A DNA stretch of 45,689 nt from Candidatus Accumulibacter meliphilus (GCA_003332265.1 QPGA01000035.1:1-45689), one strand, 5' to 3'. Numbered from the stretch's first letter, positions 25,536 through 37,557 are shown. The notes: generated from the letters alone by a model not told the origin. Translations and numbers: made by a program.

Positions 25536-26951
25536 TCAAGCTCCCACTTTGCTGGCGTCGTGCGTCAGCACGGCACTGGCCATCAGGCAGGCAACGGCGC
25601 ATGAGGCGAGCTTGGCACGCCGGTTGTCGGCGCGGCTGGTGAGGATGATCGGCACGCGCGCGCCGAGCACGATGCCCGCACCATCGGCATTGCTCATGAA
25701 AGTCAGTTGCTTGGCGAGAATGTTGCCGGCGGCGAGGTCGGGAACGACAAGAATGTCGGGATCGCCGGCGACGACCGAATCGATTTTCTTGATCCGCGCG
25801 GCTTCCGTGCTGATCGCGTTGTCAAGGGCCAGCGGGCCGTCGAGAATGGCACCCGTGATCTGACCACGGTCGGCCATCTTGCACAGCGAAGCGGCGTCCG
25901 TCGTGCACACCATTCGCGAGTTGATGCCTTCGACGGCGCAAATGATCGCCACCTTCGGCTGCACGATACCCAGCACTCGCGCCAGATCGATGGCGTTCTG
26001 GCAAATGTCGCGTTTGCAGTCGAGATCCGGCGCGATGTTGATCGCCGCATCGGTCACGATCAAGGGCTTGTGGTAAGTCGGCACATCCATCAGGAAAGCA
26101 TGCGTGATGCGCCGCTCGGTGCGCAAACCGGTTTGCCGATGGACCACCTCGGCCATCAGTTCGTCGGTATGCAAACTTCCTTTCATCAGCGCCGCGGCTT
26201 CTCCGAGGCGCACCAGCTCGACGGCACGAAAGGCGGCGGCGTGGCTATGCGGCACGTCTTCCACGCGTACCCCGCCAAGGTCGAAGCCAAACTCCGCGGC
26301 CACCGCCCGCAGCCTTTCCAGCGGACCAACCAGGATCGGTTCGATGAGGTTTTCGCGGGCGGCCTCGAGGGCAGCACCCAGCGAGGATTCGTCGCAGGGA
26401 TGCACCACCGCCACCGCCACCGGCGGCAGTTTCCCGCAGCGTTCGACAAAGCTGTCAAAGCGGTCGTGGCTCTGAATCGAGACCTTGGCAGCGTCCGGAC
26501 GGTCCATGATGATCCGCGTATGCGGCGCAACGACCCGGGCAATACCGCTCATGATCGTCTCGCCGCGGGCGTTGACGCCAAGGCAGTCGAAAGTCACTTT
26601 GCGCGTCTCGGCAAATTTTTCTCGCGCCGTGATGCTGATCGTGATCTCCTCGCCAATGGCCAGCGGTGCGTGGAACTCGAGATCCTGACCGGCGTACACG
26701 GTGCCCGGCCCGGGCAGCTCGTTGCCGAGCAATCCGGAGATCTGGGCGCCCAGCCACATGCTGTGCGCGCTCAACTCCTTGGCGCCGAGTTGCTTGACCA
26801 GCTCGAGGTCGAGGTGGGTAGGATTAACGTCACCTGAAACGGTCGCGAAAAGCTGCACATCCCGCACCGTCAGCGTGCGCTTGATGCTCGCCGTATCGCC
26901 AATGCTGATCTCGTCGAAACAACGGTTCTCAAGGGTATCTTTGGTCATCAT
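25536..26951 (-). CDS. MaoC enoyl-CoA hydratase / phosphate acetyltransferase fusion
   Basis: A 471-residue two-domain protein. Residues 1 to about 140 are a MaoC hot-dog domain (FATVSGDVNPTHLDLELVKQ; the Asp and His are catalytic in R-specific hydratases). Residues about 165-465 are a phosphate acetyl/butyryltransferase domain (HPCDESSLGAALEAA near its start, then MKGSLHTDELM and the late GARVPIILTSRAD). This fusion is a known family. The second domain would convert acetyl-CoA and phosphate to acetyl phosphate for AckA; the first suggests R-3-hydroxyacyl-CoA, possibly PHA-linked, as another substrate. Start is either of two adjacent ATGs. Confidence 0.92.
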   Translation of the reverse strand: MMTKDTLENRCFDEISIGDTASIKRTLTVRDVQLFATVSGDVNPTHLDLELVKQLGAKELSAHSMWLGAQISGLLGNELPGPGTVYAGQDLEFHAPLAIGEEITISITAREKFAETRKVTFDCLGVNARGETIMSGIARVVAPHTRIIMDRPDAAKVSIQSHDRFDSFVERCGKLPPVAVAVVHPCDESSLGAALEAARENLIEPILVGPLERLRAVAAEFGFDLGGVRVEDVPHSHAAAFRAVELVRLGEAAALMKGSLHTDELMAEVVHRQTGLRTERRITHAFLMDVPTYHKPLIVTDAAINIAPDLDCKRDICQNAIDLARVLGIVQPKVAIICAVEGINSRMVCTTDAASLCKMADRGQITGAILDGPLALDNAISTEAARIKKIDSVVAGDPDILVVPDLAAGNILAKQLTFMSNADGAGIVLGARVPIILTSRADNRRAKLASCAVACLMASAVLTHDASKVGA

Positions 26952-27279
26952 GTACTCGTCGTGGATAAGGATTTTATCGTCTCGCCGGCAAGGCGCCTCT
27001 GCTCGCCCCGCTCTTTCCCTGGCAACTCCCGCCAGTGCCTGATGGCTGGCTGGCGGCCCGGAACATCCATTCTAGCGTATCGCGCGAAAACGGCGAAGGC
27101 ACGACCCGTCGCGGCATGAACCGCGCTCAGCACGGCCCGCTGCCATCCGGTCGGAACAGGGTGCGGGGATGAAAACCACTTGCCGAAGCGGGCGGCGAGA
27201 CCGACTTTGGCTTATGATGATGCCTGGGCAAGCCAAGCAGGCGGACCCTTCTTAACAGCGCTTTTCAGGGAGTGGCGAC
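26952..27279. other. 328-bp divergent intergenic region, no gene seen
   Basis: This should carry promoters for the MaoC-Pta/ackA pair and for the second SYLF gene. I see no clear promoter pair, palindrome or small gene. Confidence 0.45.
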
Positions 27280-27849
27280 ATGAACAAGACATTTTTTTCG
27301 CAGGTTTCTCAATTGTCCCGGTGGCTGCTGATGGCCACCTTGAGCGCTCTGCTGGCCCCGGCTGTCGGCATCGCCGCAGACCGCGCGGCGCTCGAAAGAG
27401 ACGCACGCAGCGCCTATCAGAAATTGATCGACAAAATCCCTGCGGCGAAAGTTTTGTCCAGGGAGGCTGTCGCCGTCCTCGTCTTTCCGACGATCATCAA
27501 GGCCGGTCTCGTCGTCGGCGGGCAATACGGAGACGGCGTCCTCTTCAAGGCCGGCAAAGCAAGCGGCTACTACAACACCTCGGGTGCTTCGTATGGACTT
27601 CAGGCCGGCGCTCAGCAATACGGTTATGCGATGTTCTTCATGAAAGAAGAAGCGCTCCGGACCTTGAATCAGGCCGAAGGATTCGAAGTCGGCGTTGGCC
27701 CATCGATTGTCGTGGTCGACGAGGGAATGGGCAAATCGATGACCTCGACGACCGTGCATGACGACATCTACGCCTTTATCTTCGGGCAAACAGGTCTGAT
27801 GGCCGGTATTGGCCTGCAGGGCAACAAGATCACCCGACTCAAGAACTGA
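27280..27849 (+). CDS. SYLF/YSC84-domain exported protein
   Basis: A 189-residue protein with a Sec signal peptide (about residues 12-33, ending GIAAD) and no lipobox. The SYLF domain shows SREAVAVLVFPTIIKAGLVV, GGQYGDGVLFKAGKASGYYN, GASYGLQAGAQQYGYAMFF and FGQTGLMAGIGLQGNKITRL, closer to the classical Ysc84 form than the lipoprotein paralogue at 23032. Lipid binding is expected; the cellular role is unknown. GGGAG lies before the ATG. Confidence 0.87.
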   Translation: MNKTFFSQVSQLSRWLLMATLSALLAPAVGIAADRAALERDARSAYQKLIDKIPAAKVLSREAVAVLVFPTIIKAGLVVGGQYGDGVLFKAGKASGYYNTSGASYGLQAGAQQYGYAMFFMKEEALRTLNQAEGFEVGVGPSIVVVDEGMGKSMTSTTVHDDIYAFIFGQTGLMAGIGLQGNKITRLKN

Positions 27850-28055
27850 TTGTCGGCACGCAAGTCGGCCCGGGCCAGCGTAGCGCCCCAGCCGACTGGC
27901 ATGGCCTGCGCTGCGGCTTCGCGGTACGCCGTGCCACTATTACTCCCAGCCACGCTTAGCCACGCTGTTAGACACACTCCCCGACACCCATCGACAATCT
28001 GCGTGCTCCACCGCTCGCAAGCGGGCGATGGCCTTAACCAGAAAAAGAGACCCGG

Positions 28056-29615
28056 ATGAACTCAGCTCCCCGCCAAAGCGGCATTCTTCTGCACCCGACC
28101 TCCTTGCCCGGACCGCACGGCTCGGGCGACCTCGGCACCGCCGCTTTCCACTTCGTCGACTGGCTGGTTGCCGGCGGCCAGTCGCTGTGGCAACTGCTGC
28201 CGCTGACCGGCCTTGGACCCGGTAACTCGCCCTACTCCAGCCCCTCCGCTTTCGCCGGCAACGAGTTGCTGATCGACCTGGTACAACTGCAGGACGCCGG
28301 CTGGCTGACCCCCGCCGATCTCGCCGAAGCTCCGGCATTCCCCGCACAGCGTATCGACTATGCAGCGGTGCGACCTTTCAGGATGGAGCAGTTGCGGCGG
28401 GCCGCAGCGCGCTTCTTCGCCAGCGGAAAGACCCCCGAGCACAAGGCATTTGCCACCTTCTGCGCCGCTTCTCGCACCTGGCTCGACGATTACGCGCTGT
28501 TCATGGCGCTGGATATCGCCCATGGCGGGGAAAACGGAACGATCTGGCAGGAATGGCCGACAGAGCTTGCGCACCGCCAGCCGGAGGCGCTGCGCGCGGC
28601 GGAACGCGCACACGCCGACGAAATGAACTTCTGGAAGTTCTCGCAGTGGTGCTTCTACACGCAGTGGGCCAGGCTGAAAACCTACGCCAACGCCCATCGC
28701 GTCGAGATCGTCGGCGACCTGCCGATCTTTGTCGCCGACCACAGCGCCGATGTGTGGGCGAACCCGGCGCTTTTCGACCTCGACAAGAGCGGTCATCCAC
28801 GCGTCGTCGCCGGAGTCCCGCCGGACTACTTCAGCGAGACCGGACAGCGCTGGGGAAACCCGCTCTACCTGTGGTCGGCACACGCCGCCGAGCACTATCT
28901 CTGGTGGATAGATCGCATGCGGCAAATGATGACCCTCTGCGACATCGTGCGCATCGATCATTTCCGCGGCTTCGAGTCGTACTGGGAAATTCCGGCCTCG
29001 GCCGAAACGGCCATCGACGGCCTCTGGCAGCCGGGACCGGGCGCCGCAGTGTTTACCGCCATGCGTCGCGAGCTGGCCGACGAGCATGGCCAGCTCAAGA
29101 TAATTGCCGAGGACCTCGGCATCATCACCCCGCCGGTCAAGAAGCTGCGCGAGGATGTCGGACTGCCGGGCATGCGCATCCTGCACTTCGCCTTCGGCGA
29201 CGACGCCAGAAACCCCTATCTGCCACACAACTACGATGCCAATACCGTCGTCTACACCGGCACGCACGACAACGACACCACCTGCGGCTGGTGGGAATCG
29301 CTCGAACAGAGCGAAAAGGACCGCGTGCACACCTACCTGGGCGTCGGCAGCGAGAACAGCGAAGAACTGTGCTGGTATCTGATCCGTCTCGCGTTTTCGT
29401 CGGTGGCCCGCTATTGCGTCATACCGATGCAGGATGCGCTGGCCCTCGATAGCACGCACCGCATGAACCAGCCGGGTGTCGGCGCGGGATCGTGGGAATG
29501 GCGTTACCGCTGGGATCAGGTCGAAGCCTGGCACTCCGAACGCCTGTTCGATCTGACCTGCCTCTACGGCCGCGACTACGAGAGCCAGCACCCCGATGAA
29601 GCCGACGCCAGCTGA
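28056..29615 (+). CDS. malQ: 4-alpha-glucanotransferase
   Basis: A 519-residue GH77 amylomaltase of the short bacterial type. It opens RQSGILLHPTSLPGPHGSGD. The catalytic residues are visible: IRIDHFRGFESYW (nucleophile Asp), IIAEDLGIITP (acid/base Glu) and YTGTHDNDTTCGW (transition-state Asp). It transfers alpha-1,4-glucan segments in glycogen or maltodextrin metabolism. No other glycogen gene lies in the window. ATG start with a weak purine-rich leader. Confidence 0.95.
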   Translation: MNSAPRQSGILLHPTSLPGPHGSGDLGTAAFHFVDWLVAGGQSLWQLLPLTGLGPGNSPYSSPSAFAGNELLIDLVQLQDAGWLTPADLAEAPAFPAQRIDYAAVRPFRMEQLRRAAARFFASGKTPEHKAFATFCAASRTWLDDYALFMALDIAHGGENGTIWQEWPTELAHRQPEALRAAERAHADEMNFWKFSQWCFYTQWARLKTYANAHRVEIVGDLPIFVADHSADVWANPALFDLDKSGHPRVVAGVPPDYFSETGQRWGNPLYLWSAHAAEHYLWWIDRMRQMMTLCDIVRIDHFRGFESYWEIPASAETAIDGLWQPGPGAAVFTAMRRELADEHGQLKIIAEDLGIITPPVKKLREDVGLPGMRILHFAFGDDARNPYLPHNYDANTVVYTGTHDNDTTCGWWESLEQSEKDRVHTYLGVGSENSEELCWYLIRLAFSSVARYCVIPMQDALALDSTHRMNQPGVGAGSWEWRYRWDQVEAWHSERLFDLTCLYGRDYESQHPDEADAS

Positions 29616-29669
29616 TCATCACCTGCCGGTCGTCGGCTCAAGCTCATCACGACCAGCACCCGTCAGCAG

Positions 29670-30518
29670 ATGATGCTCGCTTCGACCGAGCTAAACGCGA
29701 TCTACGATGGCCTGAACAAGGACGAGTTCTTCGTCGAGTACCTGCCCATCGTTTCTCTCGGCGATCAGAGCTGCCTGGGGGCAGAAGCGCTCATCCGCTG
29801 GCGGCGAGCTGACGGCACCGTCGTTCCTCCCGACAAATTCATCCCGCTGGCGGATAATACCCCGCTCTCCGGACTGATCACCTACTGGCTGATCGACACG
29901 CTCGCTGGCGAAGTCGGTGGCTGGCTGCGCGCGCACCCGGAGGCCCACCTCAGCCTCAACGTGCCGCCCGAAATCCTCGGTCGCGGCGGTCTGGAGTACG
30001 CCGCCGTCAAGTCCGGTCTCGGCGAGTTTCGCACGCAGTTGATCCTCGAAGTGACCGAACGCGGAATTCCCGACCAGCTCGGTTTGCTGGCCCTCAACAG
30101 CATGTTTCATGGCGGCATCAAGCTCGCCCTCGACGACGTGATGATGAGCGGCACCAATCTGGCGCTCATTTCGCGTTGCAACTTCCAGCTCATCAAGCTT
30201 GACCGCCTGCTGACTGCCGAGATCACCCCGGAGTGCCCGCACCCCGACTGGTTGCGTAGCCTGGCCGGACTCCTGCAGGCGAGCGAACTGACCGTCGTCG
30301 CTGAAGGCATCGAAACCGACACCCAGTTGCAGGCCCTGCGCGCCGCCGGCGTGCAGTGGGGACAGGGCTACCACTTCTCGCCACCGCTGGCCGTCGCCGA
30401 GTTCATCGCCTGGTACGAGAAATGGGGGAAAACCAGCTCCTGCATCGAGACAAACCGTTTCGCTGCCAAGCCGAGGATGACGAAAGAACCCATGCCGTCC
30501 GAGTGCGGGGGCCCTGGC

Positions 30519-30530
<12 letters not shown>
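29670..30530 (+). CDS. EAL-domain protein with altered loop 6
   Basis: A 286-residue protein that is almost entirely one EAL domain: GAEALIRW (Glu39), [35 protein letters not shown] and GQGYHF. The metal- and substrate-binding Glu, Asn, Asp, Lys and Gln positions appear kept, but loop 6, normally DFGTGYS, reads DVMMSGT, and the usual YQP is YLP. Loop 6 controls dimerisation and metal binding, so weak or absent c-di-GMP hydrolysis is possible, with a binding role instead. There is no sensor domain or membrane helix. The last 12 bp overlap the end of the convergent acetoacetyl-CoA synthetase gene. Confidence 0.82.
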
Positions 30531-32513
<1,983 letters not shown>

Positions 32514-32546
32514 ATCCCTCCTCCTTGCTGCGATGGAAAAAAGCGC

Positions 32547-32954
32547 TTACGACAACTGTGCCCGCCACTCCTCCGGAATCGGCACCGACTTGCCGGTGGC
32601 CACGTCCATCCAGACGATCTTGGAATCGCCGGTGGCGTAGAGCGTTTCCTTGTCTTGCAGGCGAATCTCGTAATGCGTCTGCACGCTGCTGCGGCCGGGA
32701 TGAGCGCAGAACATGCGTACTTCGACGATGCCCGGATAGTTGAGCGGCACCAGGAAGGTGCACGCGGCGTTGATGATCACCGGTGCCGTGCCGCGCGGCA
32801 GCACCTTGAAACCCAGTGTTTCGAGGTACTCGACGCGGCACTGCTCCATGTAGCGAAAATAGACGGTGTTATTGACGTGTCCGTAGGCGTCCATGTCGCC
32901 CCAGCGGATGGACATCAGGCTGGTCTGGACGAGCTTGTGTTGGCTTGTTGGCAT
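32547..32954 (-). CDS. Acyl-CoA thioesterase, 4HBT/YbgC hot-dog family
   Basis: A 135-residue hot-dog fold protein. The motif RWGDMDAYGHVNNTVYFRYM holds the catalytic Asp and the conserved GHVNN. The rest (VEYLETLGFK, then RSSVQTHYEIRL) fits the family. It hydrolyses acyl-CoA thioesters; chain length is unknown. I chose ATG 32954, preceded by AGGAAGC, over upstream starts that would read through non-homologous intergenic DNA. The gene starts 33 bp upstream of the acetoacetyl-CoA synthetase start, so they are probably one operon. Confidence 0.88.
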   Translation of the reverse strand: MPTSQHKLVQTSLMSIRWGDMDAYGHVNNTVYFRYMEQCRVEYLETLGFKVLPRGTAPVIINAACTFLVPLNYPGIVEVRMFCAHPGRSSVQTHYEIRLQDKETLYATGDSKIVWMDVATGKSVPIPEEWRAQLS

Positions 32955-33067
32955 GCTGCTTCCTGTCTTGATGCACGGCGATTGCGGAAAAGGCGCGCCG
33001 ACGATTGGCAATCGCCGGCGCGGGTGAACGAAAACGGTCAAACCGCCGGCTGGCCGCCTTCCTCGCT

Positions 33068-33268
33068 GACGGTCATGACATGTCGAGACACCCCTGATGA
33101 TGAAAGCCATGACCGTCCCCTCTCACTTGCAGTGCGCATTGCGGCTTGCACGCCGGAATCGTTCGCCGGGCAGGGAGCATGCTCCCTGAATTCCCCGCCT
33201 CACCCCTGACCCTTCTCCCGCCAGGGGAGAAGGGAGTTTCGTGAGTCGCTTGCGCGACTTTCACCTTA
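33068..33268 (+). repeat. Long derivative of the 125-bp repeat
   Basis: The two ends match the 125-bp unit (ACGGTCATGAC at the start; hairpins two and three at the end). About 80 bp is inserted between the first and second hairpins, including a perfect AGGGAGCATGCTCCCT palindrome (33172-33187). An inverted relative lies at 41902-42094. It ends 7 bp beyond the stop of the acyl-CoA dehydrogenase gene, and the 321-bp gap here holds no gene. Confidence 0.9.
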
Positions 33269-33275
33269 CGGCTGC

Positions 33276-35078
33276 TTAAAACATGTCTTCCGGCAAAGCC
33301 ATCACGCCGACGGCACCGTCGGTGACGCTGCTCGCCAGGCCGGTTGCCCGCGACAGAATGTGGTCGGCGTAGAAACGCGCGGTGACCACTTTTGCCGCGT
33401 AGAAGGGATCGGCGTCGCCGCCGTCGATTTTCTTCTGCGCGATCACTGCGGCGCGCGCCATTTGCCAACCGCCGGCGACGATGCCGAGCAAGGTCAGGAA
33501 GGGGACCGAACCGGCCGATGCCGCACGAACGTCGTCGCGGTAAGTGGCCACCACCCAGTCGCCGGCTTCTGCCAGCGCCTCGACGCCAGCCGTCAAGCGC
33601 TTGCGAATGGCGTCGAAATGACTGCCCGCCTGCCCGGCCAGTTCGGCCAGTTCGGCGTCAAAAGCACGCATGCTGGCGATCAGTGCCTGCAGCGTGGCGC
33701 CGCCTTCGCGGGCGATCTTGCGACCGATCACGTCGTTGGCCTGAATGGCCGTGGTGCCCTCGTAGATCGTCGAGATCTGCGCGTCGCGCAGGTGCTGCGC
33801 GGCGCCGGTTTCTTCGATGTAACCCATGCCGCCATGCACCTGAATGCCCATCGAAGCCATGCTCACCCCGCTCTCGGTGCTCCAGCCCTTGACCACGCCG
33901 ATCATCAGATCGACGAAAGCCTGGTTGCGCTTGCGCTCGGCGGCGTCGGGATGGTGAATGGCTGCGTCGTGGGCAGCGGCAACCACATAGGCCAGCGCCC
34001 GCGTCGCCTCGGCGTGGGCGCGCATGGTCATCAACATGCGGCGCACGTCGGGATGCGCGATGATCGCCACTTTCGGCCCGCCACGCTCGCCGATATCGGT
34101 GCACTGGATACGGTCGCGAGCGTAGTCGCGCGCGCGCTGATACGAGCGCTCGCAAGCGGCGACGCCTTCGAGGCCGACGCCGAAGCGCGCGGCGTTCATC
34201 ATGATGAACATGTACTCGAGACCACGATTCTCTTCGCCGACGAGGTAGCCGACAGCGCCGCCATGGTCGCCGAAAGCCATGATCGCCGTTGGGCTGGCGT
34301 GAATGCCCAGCTTGTGCTCGATCGATACGCAGTAGGCGTCGTTGCGCTCGCCAAGGCTGCCGTCGTCATGGACCATGAACTTCGGTACGACGAACAGTGA
34401 AATGCCCTTGACTCCTTCGGGCGCGGTCGGTGTCCGCGCCAGCACCAGATGGACGATGTTCGCGGCCATGTCGTGATCGCCATAGGTGATGAAAATCTTC
34501 TGCCCGAAGATCTTGTAGCTGCCGTCGGCCTGCGGCTCGGCACGGGTGCGCACGGCGGCCAGGTCGGAGCCGGCATTCGGCTCGGTGAGGTTCATGGTCC
34601 CGGTCCACACGCCGCTGACCATCTTCTCCAGATAGTCCTTCTTGAGCTTCTCGGAACCGGTGAGCACCAGCGCCTCGATGGCGCCGTTGGTCAGCAGGGG
34701 ACACAGAGAAAAGGAATGATTGGCCGACTTCCACATTTCGGCAACCGCCGCCGCAAGCACTTTCGGCAGGCCCTGACCGCCCCACTCCGGCTCGCAGGCC
34801 AGCGCCGTCCAGCCGCTTTCGGCGAACAGCTTGTAGGCCTCCTTGAAGCCGGCCGGCATGGTCACCGCCTTGTCGTGCCACTTGGCGCCTTCGAGGTCAC
34901 CCGGAATGTTGAGCGGCGAGAGCACTTCCTCGGCAAACTTGGCGGCCTCTTCGAGAACCGCGTCAACGAGATCGGGCGTCGCCTCTTCGCAGCCGGGTAG
35001 CTGCGCCACCTGTTCGAGCCCGGCGAGTTCCTTGAGCACGAACTGCATATCGCGGATTGGGGCAAAATATTCACTCAT
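33276..35078 (-). CDS. Long-form acyl-CoA dehydrogenase (DmdC-like)
   Basis: A 600-residue flavoprotein, longer than classical 380-residue dehydrogenases and typical of the DmdC/AidB-like branch with an extra C-terminal domain. Visible: TMNLTEPNAGSDLAAVRTRA and KIFGQKIFITYGDHD (FAD and substrate contacts), EHKLGIHASPT, and QVHGGMGYIEETGAAQ plus IYEGTTAIQANDVIGRK near the active site. It oxidises acyl-CoA (in DmdC, 3-methylmercaptopropionyl-CoA) and passes electrons to ETF, whose genes lie upstream on the same strand. The ATG follows AAAGGAG. The exact substrate is not predictable. Confidence 0.92.
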   Translation of the reverse strand: MSEYFAPIRDMQFVLKELAGLEQVAQLPGCEEATPDLVDAVLEEAAKFAEEVLSPLNIPGDLEGAKWHDKAVTMPAGFKEAYKLFAESGWTALACEPEWGGQGLPKVLAAAVAEMWKSANHSFSLCPLLTNGAIEALVLTGSEKLKKDYLEKMVSGVWTGTMNLTEPNAGSDLAAVRTRAEPQADGSYKIFGQKIFITYGDHDMAANIVHLVLARTPTAPEGVKGISLFVVPKFMVHDDGSLGERNDAYCVSIEHKLGIHASPTAIMAFGDHGGAVGYLVGEENRGLEYMFIMMNAARFGVGLEGVAACERSYQRARDYARDRIQCTDIGERGGPKVAIIAHPDVRRMLMTMRAHAEATRALAYVVAAAHDAAIHHPDAAERKRNQAFVDLMIGVVKGWSTESGVSMASMGIQVHGGMGYIEETGAAQHLRDAQISTIYEGTTAIQANDVIGRKIAREGGATLQALIASMRAFDAELAELAGQAGSHFDAIRKRLTAGVEALAEAGDWVVATYRDDVRAASAGSVPFLTLLGIVAGGWQMARAAVIAQKKIDGGDADPFYAAKVVTARFYADHILSRATGLASSVTDGAVGVMALPEDMF

Positions 35079-35184
35079 TTCATTCTCCTTTAAATTCGCC
35101 AGGGGAAACGGTCATCAGCGGCAAGACCGTTTGGGATGCATTGTGGTTGCTAATCGATCTCACAGTCGCCTTCGCTTGCGCTCA

Positions 35185-35850
35185 TCACTTTTTTCCGAGG
35201 AACTGCACATCGTCAAAATCGGCGAGAAGATCCGGTCGATAAACAGCAAACAGGGTGGCCATCATTCCCGACAGCCAGGCCTCCGAAAAACCGAGCAGCA
35301 GAAAATAGGGCAGATACTCGGCAGCCAGGTAATCACCGTCGTAGGTCCCCGCCAGCACCAACAGCGTGCACGCCGCCAGGCCGACCGCAATCACTGCCAG
35401 CGCCGCGGCAAAGAAGCCCTTGCAGAAGATGTACACGAACATGTGGCGCGGCAGCCAGCGATCGACCAGGCGATGCAGCGCATGACTGACGGCAACGCCA
35501 ACGCCGGCCATCAGCAAGGCGTTTATGGCAAAGCTTTGCCAGCCGGCAAAACCATTCAGCCCGACCCCGAGCAGCACCAGACAGAGGCCGATAAAAGCCA
35601 GCGCCCAGCCGAAGCACAGGGTAAACACCGTTGCCCCGAGCAGGTGCAGCGAAAGACCGGGTTTGACCCCGGCCTGCAGGTGCCAGAGTACGATCAGCGC
35701 AACGATCGTCGCCAGAAAGGCGTTCAGGCGTGCGCCGTCGGCCAGCACAGGCCACGGCGCCCGCCGCAGGGCAAGCAGCGCGACCCCGACGAAAACCATC
35801 CAGGACAGCAACAGCCAGCCACTGCCGAGGAGGCCGTCCGGCAGGTTCAC
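35185..35850 (-). CDS. CbiM-like energy-coupling-factor membrane protein
   Basis: A 221-residue protein with about seven hydrophobic segments and the CbiM-like features [42 protein letters not shown] and [15 protein letters not shown] chose the GTG at 35850, which gives an N-terminus like CbiM (MNLPDG). In cobalt/nickel CbiM and NikM the second residue is a metal-binding His; here it is Asn. No ATPase, CbiN or CbiQ is adjacent. It begins 22 bp after etfA. Metal uptake is therefore doubtful; another transport or redox-linked role is possible. Confidence 0.75.
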   Translation of the reverse strand: MNLPDGLLGSGWLLLSWMVFVGVALLALRRAPWPVLADGARLNAFLATIVALIVLWHLQAGVKPGLSLHLLGATVFTLCFGWALAFIGLCLVLLGVGLNGFAGWQSFAINALLMAGVGVAVSHALHRLVDRWLPRHMFVYIFCKGFFAAALAVIAVGLAACTLLVLAGTYDGDYLAAEYLPYFLLLGFSEAWLSGMMATLFAVYRPDLLADFDDVQFLGKK

Positions 35851-35872
35851 GCTGCCCGCCGCCCGACGGTGC

Positions 35873-36805
35873 TCAGCCGAGCTCGGCGAGCAATGCCGGC
35901 AGGACCTCGAAGAGGTCGCCGACCAGACCGTAATCGGCAACCTGGAAGATCGGTGCCTCGGCATCCTTGTTGATGGCGACGATCACCTTGCTGTCCTTCA
36001 TTCCGGCAAGATGCTGAATCGCACCCGAGATGCCGACGGCGATGTACAACTGCGGCGCAACGATCTTGCCGGTCTGGCCGACCTGGTAGTCGTTGGGAGC
36101 GTAGCCGGCATCGACTGCCGCCCGCGAGGCACCCACCGCAGCGCCCAGCCTGTCGGCCAGCGGCTCGAGCAGTTTGTGAAAGTTGTCGCCGTTAGCCATG
36201 CCGCGACCGCCGGAGACGATGACTTTGGCGGCCGAGAGTTCGGGACGCTCGGACTTGGTCAGTTCGCGATTGATGAGCTTGCTCTGCGCGAGATCGGGAC
36301 CGGCAGCCAGGCTTTCCACGGCGGCGCTGCCCCCCTCGCCCGCCGCTTCGAAAGCGGTCGTACGCACGGTGAGCACCTTGACGGCATCGCTCGACTGCAC
36401 GGTGGCCAGGACGTTGCCGGCGTAGATCGGGCGAACGAAGGTGTCCGGCGCTTCGACGGCGACGATTTCCGAGATCTGCGCGACGTCGAGCAGCGCGGCG
36501 ACGCGGGGCATGAAGTTCTTGCCGATCGTGGTTGCCGCAGTGACGATGTGGCCGTACGCAGCCGCATTGGCCACGACCAGTGCGGCAAGGTTCTCCGGCG
36601 ACTGGTCAGCGTATTGAGGAGCATCGGCGAGCAGGACCTTGCCCACGCCGGCGATTTTCGCCGCCGCGTCGGCGGCAGCCGCGCAGCCGCTGCCGGCAAC
36701 CAGGAGATGAAGCTCGGCACCGATCCGGGTCGCCGCAGTCACGGCATTGAGCGTCGCCGCCTTGATCGAAGAATTGTCGTGTTCAGCAATGACGAGTATG
36801 GCCAT
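35873..36805 (-). CDS. etfA: Electron transfer flavoprotein alpha subunit
   Basis: A 310-residue EtfA. The N-terminal domain opens [20 protein letters not shown]. The FAD-binding C-terminal domain has [58 protein letters not shown] and [20 protein letters not shown]. With EtfB it carries electrons from acyl-CoA dehydrogenases to ETF-ubiquinone oxidoreductase. It starts two bases after the etfB stop, with GAAGGTGAT before the ATG. Confidence 0.97.
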   Translation of the reverse strand: MAILVIAEHDNSSIKAATLNAVTAATRIGAELHLLVAGSGCAAAADAAAKIAGVGKVLLADAPQYADQSPENLAALVVANAAAYGHIVTAATTIGKNFMPRVAALLDVAQISEIVAVEAPDTFVRPIYAGNVLATVQSSDAVKVLTVRTTAFEAAGEGGSAAVESLAAGPDLAQSKLINRELTKSERPELSAAKVIVSGGRGMANGDNFHKLLEPLADRLGAAVGASRAAVDAGYAPNDYQVGQTGKIVAPQLYIAVGISGAIQHLAGMKDSKVIVAINKDAEAPIFQVADYGLVGDLFEVLPALLAELG

Positions 36806-36807
36806 GA

Positions 36808-37557
36808 TCAGATCACCTTCGCTTCAGTCTTGAGTTTCATCACCAGGTCGGCGGCGTCGGCCACCTTGATGCCGGCGCTACGCTTCGGCGGCTCGGCCAC
36901 CTTCAGGGTCTTCAGACGCGGCGTCACGTCAACGCCCAAGGCTTCCGGATTGGTCGTCTCGAGCGGCTTGCGCTTGGCTTTCATGATGTTCGGCAGGGTC
37001 GCGTAGCGCGGTTCGTTGAGACGCAGGTCGGTAGTCAGTACCGCCGGCAGTGCGATTTCGATGCTTTCCAGACCGCCGTCGATCTCGCGGGTGACCGTCG
37101 CCTGCTGACCGGCAACGACAATTTTGGAGGCAAAGGTCGCCTGCGGCCAGCCCATCAGGCCGGCCAGCATCTGTCCGGTCTGGTTGGCGTCGTCGTCGAT
37201 CGCCTGCTTGCCGCAGATGACGATCTGCGGCTGCTCCTTCTCGCACACCGCCTTGAGCAGCTTGGCGACCGCGAGCGGCTGCAGGTCGACATCGGTCTGG
37301 ATCAGGATGCCGCGGTCGGCGCCAATGGCCATCGCCGTGCGCAGGGTTTCCTGGCAGTTGGCCACGCCGGCCGAAACGGCCACCACTTCGCTGGCGATCC
37401 CGGCTTCCTTGAGACGCACCGCTTCTTCAACAGCGATCTCGTCGAAAGGGTTCATCGACATCTTGACGTTGGCCAGATCAACGTTGCTGGCGTCAGCCTT
37501 GACGCGCACTTTGACGTTGTAATCCACCACTCGTTTGATTGGCACGAGAATCTTCAA
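36808..37557 (-). CDS. etfB: Electron transfer flavoprotein beta subunit
   Basis: A 249-residue EtfB. It opens [19 protein letters not shown], has [20 protein letters not shown] (the AMP-binding region), and [19 protein letters not shown] followed by [20 protein letters not shown]. The start is a TTG at 37557, chosen because it sits six bases after AAGGAG and gives the canonical N-terminus; the upstream ATG at 37605 would add 16 unrelated residues. It heads the etfB-etfA pair and is divergent from the TetR gene. Confidence 0.95.
   Translation of the reverse strand: MKILVPIKRVVDYNVKVRVKADASNVDLANVKMSMNPFDEIAVEEAVRLKEAGIASEVVAVSAGVANCQETLRTAMAIGADRGILIQTDVDLQPLAVAKLLKAVCEKEQPQIVICGKQAIDDDANQTGQMLAGLMGWPQATFASKIVVAGQQATVTREIDGGLESIEIALPAVLTTDLRLNEPRYATLPNIMKAKRKPLETTNPEALGVDVTPRLKTLKVAEPPKRSAGIKVADAADLVMKLKTEAKVI

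Noticed and set aside
35185-35850. Annotating a cobalt transporter
   Set aside because: The metal-binding His at position 2 is Asn and no ECF partners are adjacent.
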